DNA of 43,651 nt from Acidobacteriota bacterium (lineage in GTDB: Bacteria; Acidobacteriota; Vicinamibacteria; Vicinamibacterales; UBA2999): contig JAUSDY010000066.1 in the NCBI GenBank assembly GCA_030650395.1, forward strand, positions 1 to 43,651. The letters are read 5' to 3'. Shown one piece after another: positions 34,922-42,767 of the stretch (positions within the stretch are counted from its first letter, which is position 1; each line of letters opens with the position of its first letter). Both the position numbers and the translations under genes were made by a program. The notes beneath the pieces were generated by a model. That model made no database searches. It was not told where the DNA came from and saw only the letters and a list, made by a program, of their open reading frames with translations.

Positions 34922-35767
34922 ATGGCCATCGCCGACATCAGACAACGGCCCGGCGTCCTGCTCGGCGCCGCGATTCTGCTCCACGTGGTGCTGATCTCGG
35001 CGCAGGTCAACACCAAGTCCGGCCTGCCGCTGCTGCAAGTGATCACCTTCGGCTCGTTCTCGGAAGTGCAGCGCGGCATGATGGCGGTGGTCGGCGGCAC
35101 GCGCGGCCTGTGGTCCGGTTACATCGGGCTGCAGAACGTGCAGGCCGAAAACAACGCGCTCAAGCAGGAAGTGCAATCGCTTCAGATCCGGCTCCAGGAG
35201 GAGCGGGCCGAGGCCCAGCGCACCGACAACCTGCGCCAGCTGCTCGAGCTGCGCGAACGCGCGGGCCTCGATACCACGGCGGCCGAAGTGATTGCCGCAG
35301 CGGCGAGCCCCGAGTTTCGCACGGTGACGATCGACAAGGGCTCGTCACACGGGCTGCAATCCGACATGGCGGTGATCTCCCCGGCGGGAGTCGTGGGGCG
35401 GGTGATCCTGCCTGGGCGCCGCGCCTCCAAGGTGCAGTTGCTGGTCGACCGGAACGCCGCCGCCGGCGCGCTGATCGAGCGCACGCGCGTGCAGGGCGTC
35501 GTGATCGGCTTTGGCGACGGCTCGCTGCGCATGCAGTACGTGCCCAACACCGCGGATGTGAAGACCGGCGACCTCGTCGTGACGTCGGGCATCGACGGGA
35601 TCTATCCCAAGGGATTCGTCATCGGCACCATCGACAACGTCAGCCGCGGCGTCGGCCAGTATCACGAGATCACGGTCCGCCCGACGGTGGACTTCTCGCG
35701 CCTGGAAGAAGTGCTGGTGGTGAAGACGCTGCCGGCGTCTCGCACGTTGCCTGAGGGTAGCGAGTGA
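34922..35767 (+). CDS. mreC: Rod-shape-determining protein MreC
   Basis: 281 residues. One N-terminal membrane helix (about 12-30), a coiled coil (about 63-105; NVQAENNALKQEVQSLQIRL), then the two-lobed beta-rich periplasmic domain (TIDKGSSHGLQSDMAVISPA, GVVGRVILPGRRASKVQLLV, GDLVVTSGIDGIYPKGFVIG), all typical. Scaffold that activates PBP2-RodA. Overlaps mreD by 4 bp. Confidence 0.96.
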   Translation: MAIADIRQRPGVLLGAAILLHVVLISAQVNTKSGLPLLQVITFGSFSEVQRGMMAVVGGTRGLWSGYIGLQNVQAENNALKQEVQSLQIRLQEERAEAQRTDNLRQLLELRERAGLDTTAAEVIAAAASPEFRTVTIDKGSSHGLQSDMAVISPAGVVGRVILPGRRASKVQLLVDRNAAAGALIERTRVQGVVIGFGDGSLRMQYVPNTADVKTGDLVVTSGIDGIYPKGFVIGTIDNVSRGVGQYHEITVRPTVDFSRLEEVLVVKTLPASRTLPEGSE

Positions 35768-36270
35768 GAAGCGCCGTCGCGCTGGCGGCCATCTTTGTCG
35801 CGCTCGCGCTGCAAACGACCCTCGCGGGCCTCGTGATCCGCGGCACCGCGGCGCTCGATCTGGTCCTGATCGTCGTCGTCTACATCGCGCTCAAGTCCGG
35901 GCCCGTGACCGGGTTACTGGCGGGCACCGTCGCGGGCCTGATCCAGGACGCGCTGTCGAACCCCATTCTCGGCATCGGCGGCCTGGCCAAGACGATGGTC
36001 GGCTTTCTGGCGGGGCTGCTGGCCACGCAGTTCATCCTGAATGGGCCACTGCCGAGGTTCGTGCTGATCGTGATGGCGACGGCGTTGCACGCCGCTATCT
36101 TCATGGGGCTCTACGTGTTGTTGGACCTCCGGCAGTTCCCGGACCCGATCCCGGCCGTGGTCGGCCAGGCCATCGGCAATGGCTTTGTCGGCGTGGTCGG
36201 ATTTCAGCTGCTGGAGTGGATCCCGGGTTTCGTCGACCGGCGCCGCGCCGGACGGTTTTTGAAGCGATAA
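35764..36270 (+). CDS. mreD: Rod-shape-determining membrane protein MreD
   Basis: 168 residues, hydrophobic throughout with about five membrane segments; GTG start in a GTGA overlap with mreC. MreD-like segments: TAALDLVLIVVVYIALKSGP, TGLLAGTVAGLIQDALSNPI, GIGGLAKTMVGFLAGLLA. Sequence alone is weakly conserved in this family; position between mreC and mrdA makes the call firm. Confidence 0.93.
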   Translation: MRSAVALAAIFVALALQTTLAGLVIRGTAALDLVLIVVVYIALKSGPVTGLLAGTVAGLIQDALSNPILGIGGLAKTMVGFLAGLLATQFILNGPLPRFVLIVMATALHAAIFMGLYVLLDLRQFPDPIPAVVGQAIGNGFVGVVGFQLLEWIPGFVDRRRAGRFLKR

Positions 36271-36275
36271 TGTTC

Positions 36276-36303
36276 TTAACTCTCAACTCGTAACTCTGCA
36301 CTC
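36276..36303. repeat. Heptamer array (NNAACTC)n between mreD and mrdA
   Basis: TTAACTC, TCAACTC, GTAACTC, TGCACTC at exact 7 bp spacing, then CTAATGG containing the mrdA start. It takes up nearly the whole 36 bp spacer, leaving no ribosome-binding site for mrdA. Words resemble the AACTTTC units at 41026-41053. Confidence 0.75.
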
Positions 36304-36306
36304 CTA

Positions 36307-38205
36307 ATGGCCATAGCTGAAGATCGCCGCCGCCTCGACATCCGGCTCACCGTACTCCAGGTGTCGATCGCCGTGGCGTTCGGGCTGCTCGTCTGCGGCT
36401 TCTGGTTCTTCCAGGTCGTCCAGCACCCCAAGTTCAAGGAGATGGCCGAGAACAACCATCAGCGGACGCTGACGCTGCGCGCGCCGCGCGGCATCATCTA
36501 CGACCGCACCGGCCGGCTGCTCGTCGAGAACCGCAACTCCTTCAACATCTCGATCGTCCGCAAGCACACCAAGGACATCGATCGCACCATCCGCGTGCTG
36601 GCGCAAGTTACCGGCGTGGAAGAGAAGATGGTGCGCGACATCGTCGATCGCAACCGGCGCGAGCCGAGTTACCGTCCGATTGTCGTCCTGACTGATGCGA
36701 CGCTGGCGCAGGTCGCCGCCGTCACGGCGCGACGGCTCGACTTCGAGCTGCCGGATGTGATCGTCCAGGAGGTCCCGACCCGGAGGTATCCCGACCAGTC
36801 GATGGCCGCGCACCTGATCGGCTACGTCGGCGAGGCCAGCGAAGATCAAATGGCGTCGGATCACGTGACGACCGGTTCGATCGTCGGCCAGTTCGGCATC
36901 GAGCGCGTTTACAACAAGCTGCTGATGGGCGAAGACGGCGCGCGCCGGGTGGTGGTCAACAGCGTCGGCCGCGAAATCCGCTCGCTCGAAGAACTGCCGC
37001 CGGTGCAGGGCCGCCGCGTGCAGCTGTCGATCAACTACGCCATGCAGAAGGCCGCGGAAGACGCGTTCCACGGTTACGGCTACTGGGGCTCGGCGATCGT
37101 GCTGGAGCCGAAGACAGGTGACGTGCTCGCTCTCACCAGCCTGCCGGCGTTCGATCCCAACGCGTTTGCCACCGGCATCGACCGCGCGACGTGGAATGCG
37201 CTCAACACCGATAAGCTCCGGCCGCTGCAGAACCGCGCCATCCAGGGCCGCTACTCACCGGGATCCACGTTCAAGATCGTCGTGGCCACGGCGGCCCTTG
37301 AGGAAGGGCTCATTACGCCGGAGCGGCAGATCTTCTGCCCGGGCGGCGGCACCTTCTACGGCCGCTTCTTCCAGTGCCACAAGGCCGGCGGTCACGGCTA
37401 CGTGGCAATGCGCGAGGCCATCGAAAAATCGTGCAACACCTACTTCTACACCGTCGGCAACATGCTCGGCGTCGACCGCATGCACAAGTGGTCCGAACGG
37501 CTCGGGCTCGCGCTAAAAAGCGGCATCGATCTGCCTAACGAAGTCGAGAGCATCGTGCCCTCGACGGAATGGAAACTGAAGCGGAACGGCGAACGCTGGT
37601 ATCCCGGCGAAACGATCTCGGTCGCAATCGGCCAGGGCCAGTTGTCGGTGACGCCGATGTCGATGGCGGTGATGATGGCGACCGTCGCCAACGGCGGCAC
37701 CCGCGTCGTGCCACGTCTGGTCACGGCGGTGGATGAAGGCAAGGGCTGGCAGCCCGTTGAGCAGCAGCCGTCGCCGTTCGCGCCGTTCGTGCTGAAGCCC
37801 GAGACGCTCTCGGCGGTGCGTGACGGGCTCTGGCTCGCCGTTAACGGCGCCGGCACCGCGGGTCGCGCGAGAATCGCCGGCCGCGACGTCGCGGGCAAGA
37901 CCGGGACCGCGCAGGTTATCTCCCTCCAGGGCAAGGAGCGGGCGCGTGGCTCAAAGGTGGACCTGCGCGACCACGGCTGGTTCGTATTCATGGTGCCCAA
38001 GGACAAACCCGAGCTGGCCGGCGTGATCTTTGTCGAGCACGGCGAACACGGCTACTACGGCGCCACGATCGCCAAGCACATCATCCAGACCTACTTCGCG
38101 CAGCGCGATGGGCTGCCGCTGCCGCCGTTGCCGCCGCCACCAGTGACCTCGCCCGCGCCCGTCAGGGCGGCCGTGGTCGCGACGCCGGTAGCCGAAGGGC
38201 GCTGA
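36307..38205 (+). CDS. mrdA: Penicillin-binding protein 2, peptidoglycan transpeptidase of the elongasome
   Basis: 632 residues. N-terminal membrane helix (VSIAVAFGLLVCGFWFFQVV), pedestal domain starting RAPRGIIYDRTGRLL, and transpeptidase domain with all three motifs: Ser320-x-x-Lys323 (GSTFK), Ser375-Cys-Asn (SCN), Lys531-Thr-Gly (KTGTAQ). Ends in a proline-rich tail (LPPLPPPPVTSPAP). Cross-links new wall with the RodA polymerase encoded next. Preceded by a heptamer repeat instead of a normal ribosome-binding site. Confidence 0.97.
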   Translation: MAIAEDRRRLDIRLTVLQVSIAVAFGLLVCGFWFFQVVQHPKFKEMAENNHQRTLTLRAPRGIIYDRTGRLLVENRNSFNISIVRKHTKDIDRTIRVLAQVTGVEEKMVRDIVDRNRREPSYRPIVVLTDATLAQVAAVTARRLDFELPDVIVQEVPTRRYPDQSMAAHLIGYVGEASEDQMASDHVTTGSIVGQFGIERVYNKLLMGEDGARRVVVNSVGREIRSLEELPPVQGRRVQLSINYAMQKAAEDAFHGYGYWGSAIVLEPKTGDVLALTSLPAFDPNAFATGIDRATWNALNTDKLRPLQNRAIQGRYSPGSTFKIVVATAALEEGLITPERQIFCPGGGTFYGRFFQCHKAGGHGYVAMREAIEKSCNTYFYTVGNMLGVDRMHKWSERLGLALKSGIDLPNEVESIVPSTEWKLKRNGERWYPGETISVAIGQGQLSVTPMSMAVMMATVANGGTRVVPRLVTAVDEGKGWQPVEQQPSPFAPFVLKPETLSAVRDGLWLAVNGAGTAGRARIAGRDVAGKTGTAQVISLQGKERARGSKVDLRDHGWFVFMVPKDKPELAGVIFVEHGEHGYYGATIAKHIIQTYFAQRDGLPLPPLPPPPVTSPAPVRAAVVATPVAEGR

Positions 38206-38206
38206 C

Positions 38207-39292
38207 ATGTTCGAGCGGCGCCTCTACTTCCACATCGACTGGCTGCTGATCGGCGCGGTGCTCGCGATCTGCGCGATGGGGCTGGCCATGATCTACAGCA
38301 CCACCGGCGGCGCCGGCCGCGTCTACTGGACGCAGGTCTACGCGCTCGGGCTCGGCCTGTTTGCGATGGCGGTGTGCCTGCTGTTCGACTACCGTTCGCT
38401 CGCCGACAAGTCGCATTGGCTGTACCTGGCGATGATCGCGGCGCTCATCGGCGTGCTGTTCTTCGGCTCCGTGCGCGGCGGGTCGCGGCGCTGGATCGAC
38501 CTTGGCTTCTTCAACCTGCAGCCCTCGGAGTTCGCCAAGGCCACCCTCGCGCTGATGCTCGCGAAGATGCTGGGCGAGAGCCGCCGCCCGGCGGTCACCA
38601 ACAACGATCTGCTGATCGCGGCCGGCCTGACCGCGCTGCCGCTGCTCATCATCGCCCGCCAACCCGACCTCGGCACGGCGGTCACGCTGCTCCCGATCCT
38701 GCTGGTGATCGCGTTTGTCGCCGGCATGCCGATGAAATACATCTACGCGATGGCGCTCGTCGCGGTGCTCGCCGCGCCGATCGGGTATAAGTTCGCCCTC
38801 CAGGACTATCAGCGCGAGCGCATTTCCACCTTCCTCGATCCGGCGCAAGACGCCAGGGGCGCCGGCTATCAGCAGATTCAGGCCCGCATTACCGTCGGCT
38901 CCGGCGGGGTGTGGGGCAAGGGATTCCTGAAGGGCACGCAGGGCCAGTTGCGGTTCCTTCCGGTCGCGCACAACGACTTCATCTTTTCAGTGCTCGCCGA
39001 AGAGCAGGGGCTGGTCGGTGTGCTCGTCGCGCTCGGGTTGTACCTGTTCGTGATTTTGCGCGCGCTCGATGCGGCCCGGCTGGCCAAGGATCGTCTCGGC
39101 GCCTATCTCGTCCTGGGCGTACTGTCGTCGTTTACGTTCCAGGTTATCTACAACATCACCATGTCGGCGGGTCTGGCGCCGGTCAAGGGGCTCACGCTGC
39201 CGCTGATGAGTTACGGCGGCTCCTCCCTGATCGCGACGCTGGCCGGGTTCGGGCTCATCCTCAACGTGCGGATGCGCCGCTTTACGAACTAG
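38207..39292 (+). CDS. rodA: Peptidoglycan glycosyltransferase RodA (SEDS family)
   Basis: 361 residues, about ten membrane helices. SEDS-family blocks: GGSRRWIDLGFFNLQPSEFA near residue 90, RQPDLGTAVTLLPI, the large-loop region ERISTFLDPAQDARGAGYQQ and the C-terminal block LTLPLMSYGGSSLIATLAGF. Polymerises lipid II with PBP2. Starts one base after the mrdA stop. Confidence 0.97.
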   Translation: MFERRLYFHIDWLLIGAVLAICAMGLAMIYSTTGGAGRVYWTQVYALGLGLFAMAVCLLFDYRSLADKSHWLYLAMIAALIGVLFFGSVRGGSRRWIDLGFFNLQPSEFAKATLALMLAKMLGESRRPAVTNNDLLIAAGLTALPLLIIARQPDLGTAVTLLPILLVIAFVAGMPMKYIYAMALVAVLAAPIGYKFALQDYQRERISTFLDPAQDARGAGYQQIQARITVGSGGVWGKGFLKGTQGQLRFLPVAHNDFIFSVLAEEQGLVGVLVALGLYLFVILRALDAARLAKDRLGAYLVLGVLSSFTFQVIYNITMSAGLAPVKGLTLPLMSYGGSSLIATLAGFGLILNVRMRRFTN

Positions 39293-39325
39293 GAGCGACG
39301 ATGCAACCCGCGTGGAGCTATCAGC

Positions 39326-40927
39326 ATGAACAAGGAGATGATCATCTCCTCGAACGGCCACGAAACACGTGTCGCCATCCTCGAGGACGACCTGCTCGCC
39401 GAGCTCTTCGTCGAGCGCGAGCAGAACCGTGGGGTCGTCGGTAACGTTTACAAGGGCCGGGTCTCGAAAGTCCTGCCCGGCATGCAGTCGTCGTTTGTCG
39501 ACATCGGCCTCGAGCGCGACGGCTTTCTGTACGTCTCGGACGTCATCGCCAGTCTCGACGAGTACGACAAGGACGATGACGAGGCCGCGCCGGCCGAGGC
39601 GGTAGCGGCGGTGAACGGCGAGGCCGCCGCGCCCGCCGGGACGCCGCCGGATCGGCGGGGCCGCGGCCGCGAGCGCGAGGAAGGCAAGGAGCGCGCGCCC
39701 GAGCCGAAGATCGAGGAGCTGCTCAAGGAGGGCCAGGACGTGATCGTCCAGGTTGCCAAGGAGCCGCTCGGCACCAAGGGCGCGCGCCTCACCTGTCATG
39801 TCACGCTGCCCGGGCGCTTCCTCGTGTTCATGCCGACGGTCGACCACATCGGCATCTCGAGGAAGATCGACAGCCGCGACGAGCGCTCGCGCCTGCGCGG
39901 CATCGTCCGCGAGTTCCGCGAGCAGCATCATTTCGGCGGCGGGGTGATCATCCGCACCGCGGCCTCGGGCCGCTCGAAGGACGACATCCTGTCGGACCTG
40001 AATTACTTCTACAAGATCTGGGTCGAGATGCGGCAGCGCGGCGAGCAGAAGCGCGCGCCGGTCACGGTCTACCAGGAGCCGAGCCTCGTGGCCAAGCTGC
40101 TGCGCGACCTGCTGACCGACGATTACTCGGCTATCCGGATCGACCACGCCCAGGAACATCAGCGCGCGCTCGAGTTCATCGGCCGCATCATGCCGGGCCT
40201 CGCGCCCCGCGTGACGCTCTACGACAAGGACTTCCCGATCTTCGAGGAGTACGGCGTGCAGGCCGAGCTCGACAAGGCGCTGCGCAGCAAGGTGTGGCTC
40301 AAGTCCGGCGGATCGATCGTCATCAACCAGACCGAGGCGCTGGTCGCAATCGACGTCAACACCGGGCGTTACGTCGGCAAGAAGACCGCGGGACGGCTCG
40401 AGGACACCATCATCAAGACCAACCTCGAGGCCGCCAAGGAGATCGTCCGCCAGATCCGCCTGCGCGACCTCGGCGGCATCATCGTCTGCGACTTCATCGA
40501 CATGGAAGAGAAGAAGAACCGCCAGAAGGTGTTCCAGGCGGTCGAGCAGGAGCTGCGCAAGGACCGCGCGCCGTCGAAGGCGCTGCAGGTGTCGGACTTC
40601 GGCCTGGTGATCGTGACGCGCAAGCGCGTCAAGCAGAGCCTCGAGCGGGTGCTGACCGAGCCGTGCCCGTATTGCTCGGGCGCCGGCACGATCAAGTCGA
40701 GTGCGACGGTGTGCTACGAGATCCTGTCGGAAGTGAAGAAGGTCGGTTCGGACCTCACCGGACCCGGCGTGCTGTTGCGTGTCAACCCCGACATCGCGCG
40801 AGCGCTGCAGGAAGAGGAGAGCGGCGTGCTCAAGGACCTCAAGGACATGCTGCGCCGCGATGTCATCGTCAAGCCTGACGTCCACCTGCATCACGAGCAA
40901 TTCGACGTGATGTCCATTGGCGGCTAG
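39326..40927 (+). CDS. rng: Ribonuclease G/E family endoribonuclease
   Basis: 533 residues, RNase G-like length without the long RNase E scaffold tail. S1 domain near residues 35-75 (GNVYKGRVSKVLPGMQSSFV) interrupted by a charged, proline-rich insert (about 78-130; rich in D/E, then RGRGRERE). Catalytic Mg ligands Asp343 (AIDVNTGR) and Asp389 (CDFIDMEEKKNR); zinc-link Cys447 and Cys450 in CPYCSGAG. Processes rRNA 5' ends and mRNAs. Sits at the end of the mre-rod operon, an arrangement also seen in Proteobacteria. Ribosome-binding GGAG lies upstream of ATG 39326. Confidence 0.95.
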   Translation: MNKEMIISSNGHETRVAILEDDLLAELFVEREQNRGVVGNVYKGRVSKVLPGMQSSFVDIGLERDGFLYVSDVIASLDEYDKDDDEAAPAEAVAAVNGEAAAPAGTPPDRRGRGREREEGKERAPEPKIEELLKEGQDVIVQVAKEPLGTKGARLTCHVTLPGRFLVFMPTVDHIGISRKIDSRDERSRLRGIVREFREQHHFGGGVIIRTAASGRSKDDILSDLNYFYKIWVEMRQRGEQKRAPVTVYQEPSLVAKLLRDLLTDDYSAIRIDHAQEHQRALEFIGRIMPGLAPRVTLYDKDFPIFEEYGVQAELDKALRSKVWLKSGGSIVINQTEALVAIDVNTGRYVGKKTAGRLEDTIIKTNLEAAKEIVRQIRLRDLGGIIVCDFIDMEEKKNRQKVFQAVEQELRKDRAPSKALQVSDFGLVIVTRKRVKQSLERVLTEPCPYCSGAGTIKSSATVCYEILSEVKKVGSDLTGPGVLLRVNPDIARALQEEESGVLKDLKDMLRRDVIVKPDVHLHHEQFDVMSIGG

Positions 40928-40935
40928 CGCCGGGC

Positions 40936-41053
40936 AAGTTGAAAGTTGGCAGTTGTAAGTTCGAAGTTTCAGTTTAGAGTTCCAAGACGAAAGGCCGGTG
41001 GCCTGAACTCAAAACTGAAACTTCCAACTTTCAACTTTCAACTTTCAACTCAC
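40936..41053. repeat. Long inverted heptamer array between convergent rng and a secreted-protein gene
   Basis: Left half has heptamers NNNAGTT; right half is the complement, ending in three exact AACTTTC units (41026-41046). Paired arms: AAGTTGAAAGTTGG (40936-40949) with 41024-41037 (perfect, 14 bp); 40964-40982 with 41005-41023 (18 of 19); core GGCC-GGT-GGCC (40993-41003). The whole forms a hairpin of about 100 nt. The right end touches the stop codon of the minus-strand gene. Confidence 0.9.
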
Positions 41054-41487
41054 TAAGCGGGAGGCATGTGGATGAGGTAGTTGACGCCGGCGCGGTTGAT
41101 CCAGACGCGCAGGTAGTCGTTGCCCTTCAACATCTCGACCTTCGAACCCGCGCGCGGCGAGGGCGGGGCGTCGGGACCCGGCTGCAGATCCTTCACTTCA
41201 GACGCGGGCACGATGCTGACGACTTCGCGTCCGGCGACCTTGCCGCCCTGCACGAACTCGACCCAGCGCTCCATCTGCTGGCCGGCCACGGCGGGCATGG
41301 CCGCCTGGGAGGTGAGGCGGACCTGGTAGGTGCCGGCCTTCAACGCCTTGCCATCGGCCATGACGGACCGCGGGATTCGGACCGAACCAAGGGCGGTCTC
41401 TCCAGCGGGTACCTGGCCGGTTTGAGCGGACACGACGCCCGCGGTGAGCACGGCAGCAAGGACGGCGATAAGGCATCTGACCTTCAT
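41053..41487 (-). CDS. Small secreted protein of unknown function
   Basis: 144 residues from ATG 41487 with GGAGG at good distance. Signal peptide MKVRCLIAVLAAVLTAGVVS with cleavage near SAQ. The mature part has strands such as LGSVRIPRSVMADGKALKAG and TYQVRLTSQ, then ends LRVWINRAGVNYLIHMPPA; the layout resembles small periplasmic beta-sandwich proteins. I do not know the family. Confidence 0.75.
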   Translation of the reverse strand: MKVRCLIAVLAAVLTAGVVSAQTGQVPAGETALGSVRIPRSVMADGKALKAGTYQVRLTSQAAMPAVAGQQMERWVEFVQGGKVAGREVVSIVPASEVKDLQPGPDAPPSPRAGSKVEMLKGNDYLRVWINRAGVNYLIHMPPA

Positions 41488-41561
41488 GAATATCCTCCAC
41501 ATTGGCGGCACCCAACTCCGCCATTCAGATCTCATTATGCCAGACCAAGCCGATCGGTCGG

Positions 41562-41620
41562 GGCCTGTCCTGAGCGAGGCGGAGGCCCGGCGAAGCCGGG
41601 CTTCCGCAGAGTCGAAGGGC
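41562..41620. repeat. Dispersed element GCCCTTCGACT...GCTCAGGACAGGCC, intergenic, inverted copy
   Basis: On the plus strand GGCCTGTCCTGAGCGA (41562-41577), an internal hairpin CCCGGCGAAGCCGGG, then GAGTCGAAGGGC (41609-41620). Its end meets the stop codon of the DUF4097 fragment. It is the intergenic relative of the coding copies at 13473 and 19622. Confidence 0.8.
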
Positions 41621-42055
41621 TACTTCTTGGTAATGACCACCGAGCCGCTGTGGCTGCGCACTTCGAGGATGGCGCTGGCGTCGCCGTAGGAGCCCCGGAT
41701 GGCGCGGGTGCTCGTGCCGCGCCCGCGGCCGGCCGCGCGGTTCTGGCGTCCCAACGAGCGCAGCGTGATCGGCAGGTCGGAGCGGACGCTGCCGCTGAAG
41801 GTATCGGCGTCGAGCTCGAAACCGGTGTTGCCGACGATCGCGATGCGGACGTCGCCTGAATGCGAGGTGAACTCGTAGCGGCCGCCCTTGCTGAGCGGCG
41901 AATCGAAATCGATGTTGCCCGAGACGCAGCTGGCTTCGACGCGCTCGATCTGGACGCCGGAAATCCTGACGTTGCCGCTGACCGTGCTGGCCTCGAGCGC
42001 GCGGACCTTGAGGCCGGAGGCGATCACGGTGCCGCTGACGGTGCTAAGCGCGAGC
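41620..42055 (-). pseudogene. C-terminal part of a DUF4097 (adhesin-like beta-repeat) protein
   Basis: The frame reads LSTVSGTVIASGLKVRALEA, STVSGNVRISGVQIERVEAS, CVSGNIDFDSP, SHSGDVRIAIVG, FSGSVRSDLP and ends HSGSVVITKK: repeated (S/T)xSGxV strands typical of DUF4097. The usual signal peptide and first half are missing; upstream the DNA switches into sigma-factor sequence. A GTG at 42084 could still start an ORF of 154 residues, but its first residues are sigma DNA in the wrong frame. Confidence 0.72.
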
Positions 42056-42253
42056 AGTGGTTCATCGCCAACCGATACAGCCACGTGCCGAGCGACGACT
42101 CGCCCCGGAAGCTTCCCAGCTTGCGATAGGCCAGCAGGAAGATGTCCTGCGGTATAACGCCTCGAAAGCCGACCCGTCGCCTTCGCGGATGCGTCCGACC
42201 AGCTCGAGATCGGCGCTTTTCACGTCACTAACAAGGTTAGACGGGGCCATCAC
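42050..42253 (-). pseudogene. ECF sigma factor remnant with an internal deletion
   Basis: From GTG 42253: MAPSNLVSDVKSADLELVGR, then IREGDGSAFEALYR, a normal ECF region-2 start. At about 42148 the frame breaks; in another frame follows QDIFLLAYRKLGSFRGESSL then GTWLYRLAMNHC, the later part of region 2. About 30 residues between are missing. After NHC the sequence changes to DUF4097. Region 4 and any anti-sigma gene are gone. Real deletion or assembly error cannot be told apart here. Confidence 0.75.
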
Positions 42254-42271
42254 AAGCTAGGTTGATGCTTG

Positions 42272-42443
42272 CCGGTGCCTAAAGTGCGTACGGTGCCTGA
42301 GGGTGCCAAGGGGTTGGTGCCAAGGGTGCCGATAGTGCCGGTAGCCACGCCCAAACAGACGTTCCTCGGACCCATATGGTTCGTTTTTCTAAGCACCACC
42401 CCCTCTAGGCACCCTTAGGCACTGTACGCACCGTACGCACTTT
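42272..42443. repeat. Inverted pair of 9 bp-period GTGC arrays
   Basis: Left array of GTGC units (GGTGCCTAA, AGTGCGTAC, GGTGCCTGA, then looser copies) from 42274 to about 42351; right array inverted from about 42393 to 42443. AAAGTGCGTACGGTGC (42281-42296) pairs perfectly with 42428-42443. The right end touches the stop codon of the alkyltransferase-like gene. The 189 bp between the sigma remnant and that gene hold nothing else visible. Confidence 0.88.
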
Positions 42444-42742
42444 CACTTGCCCTGCCAGCGAATGCGGGCGAACCCCATCACGCGTCCTGGGGTCACTGGG
42501 ACGCCCTCCGCAGCGAGCAGGGATCGCTTTAGGGCTAAGCTCGTATAGCCCCCCAGGCGGCCGCCGGCGGCGATCACGCGGTGATAGGGCAGGCCCGGCC
42601 TGTCGGCCTCGCGCAGGATGTTGCCGACCGCGCGCGCCGCGCGCGGCTTGCCCGCCAGCCGGGCGACGTCGCCATACGTCGCCACGCGGCCCGGAGGAAT
42701 GCGCGACACGACGGTGAGCACTTTCTTTTCGAACGGCGTCAC
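42443..42742 (-). CDS. Alkyltransferase-like (ATL/MGMT-fold) DNA-binding protein
   Basis: 99 residues from GTG 42742, the usual ATL length and start (TPFEKKVLTVVSRIPPGRVA); longer starts would overlap the upstream gene. MGMT family helix-turn-helix: ATYGDVARLAGKPRAARAVG, then LPYHRVIAAGGRLGGY. Active O6-alkylguanine transferases have PCHR; here Cys is Tyr, so no alkyl transfer is expected. ATL proteins instead bind O6-alkylguanine and hand lesions to nucleotide excision repair. Ends KRSLLAAEGVPVTPGRVMGF. Confidence 0.85.
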   Translation of the reverse strand: MTPFEKKVLTVVSRIPPGRVATYGDVARLAGKPRAARAVGNILREADRPGLPYHRVIAAGGRLGGYTSLALKRSLLAAEGVPVTPGRVMGFARIRWQGK

Positions 42743-42767
42743 GCTGACCCTGAGGTCGCTGGCATCG

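Noticed and set aside
38987-40900. 637-codon minus-strand frame
   Set aside because: Shadow of rng and the end of rodA; no domain seen, whereas RNase G motifs are intact on the plus strand.
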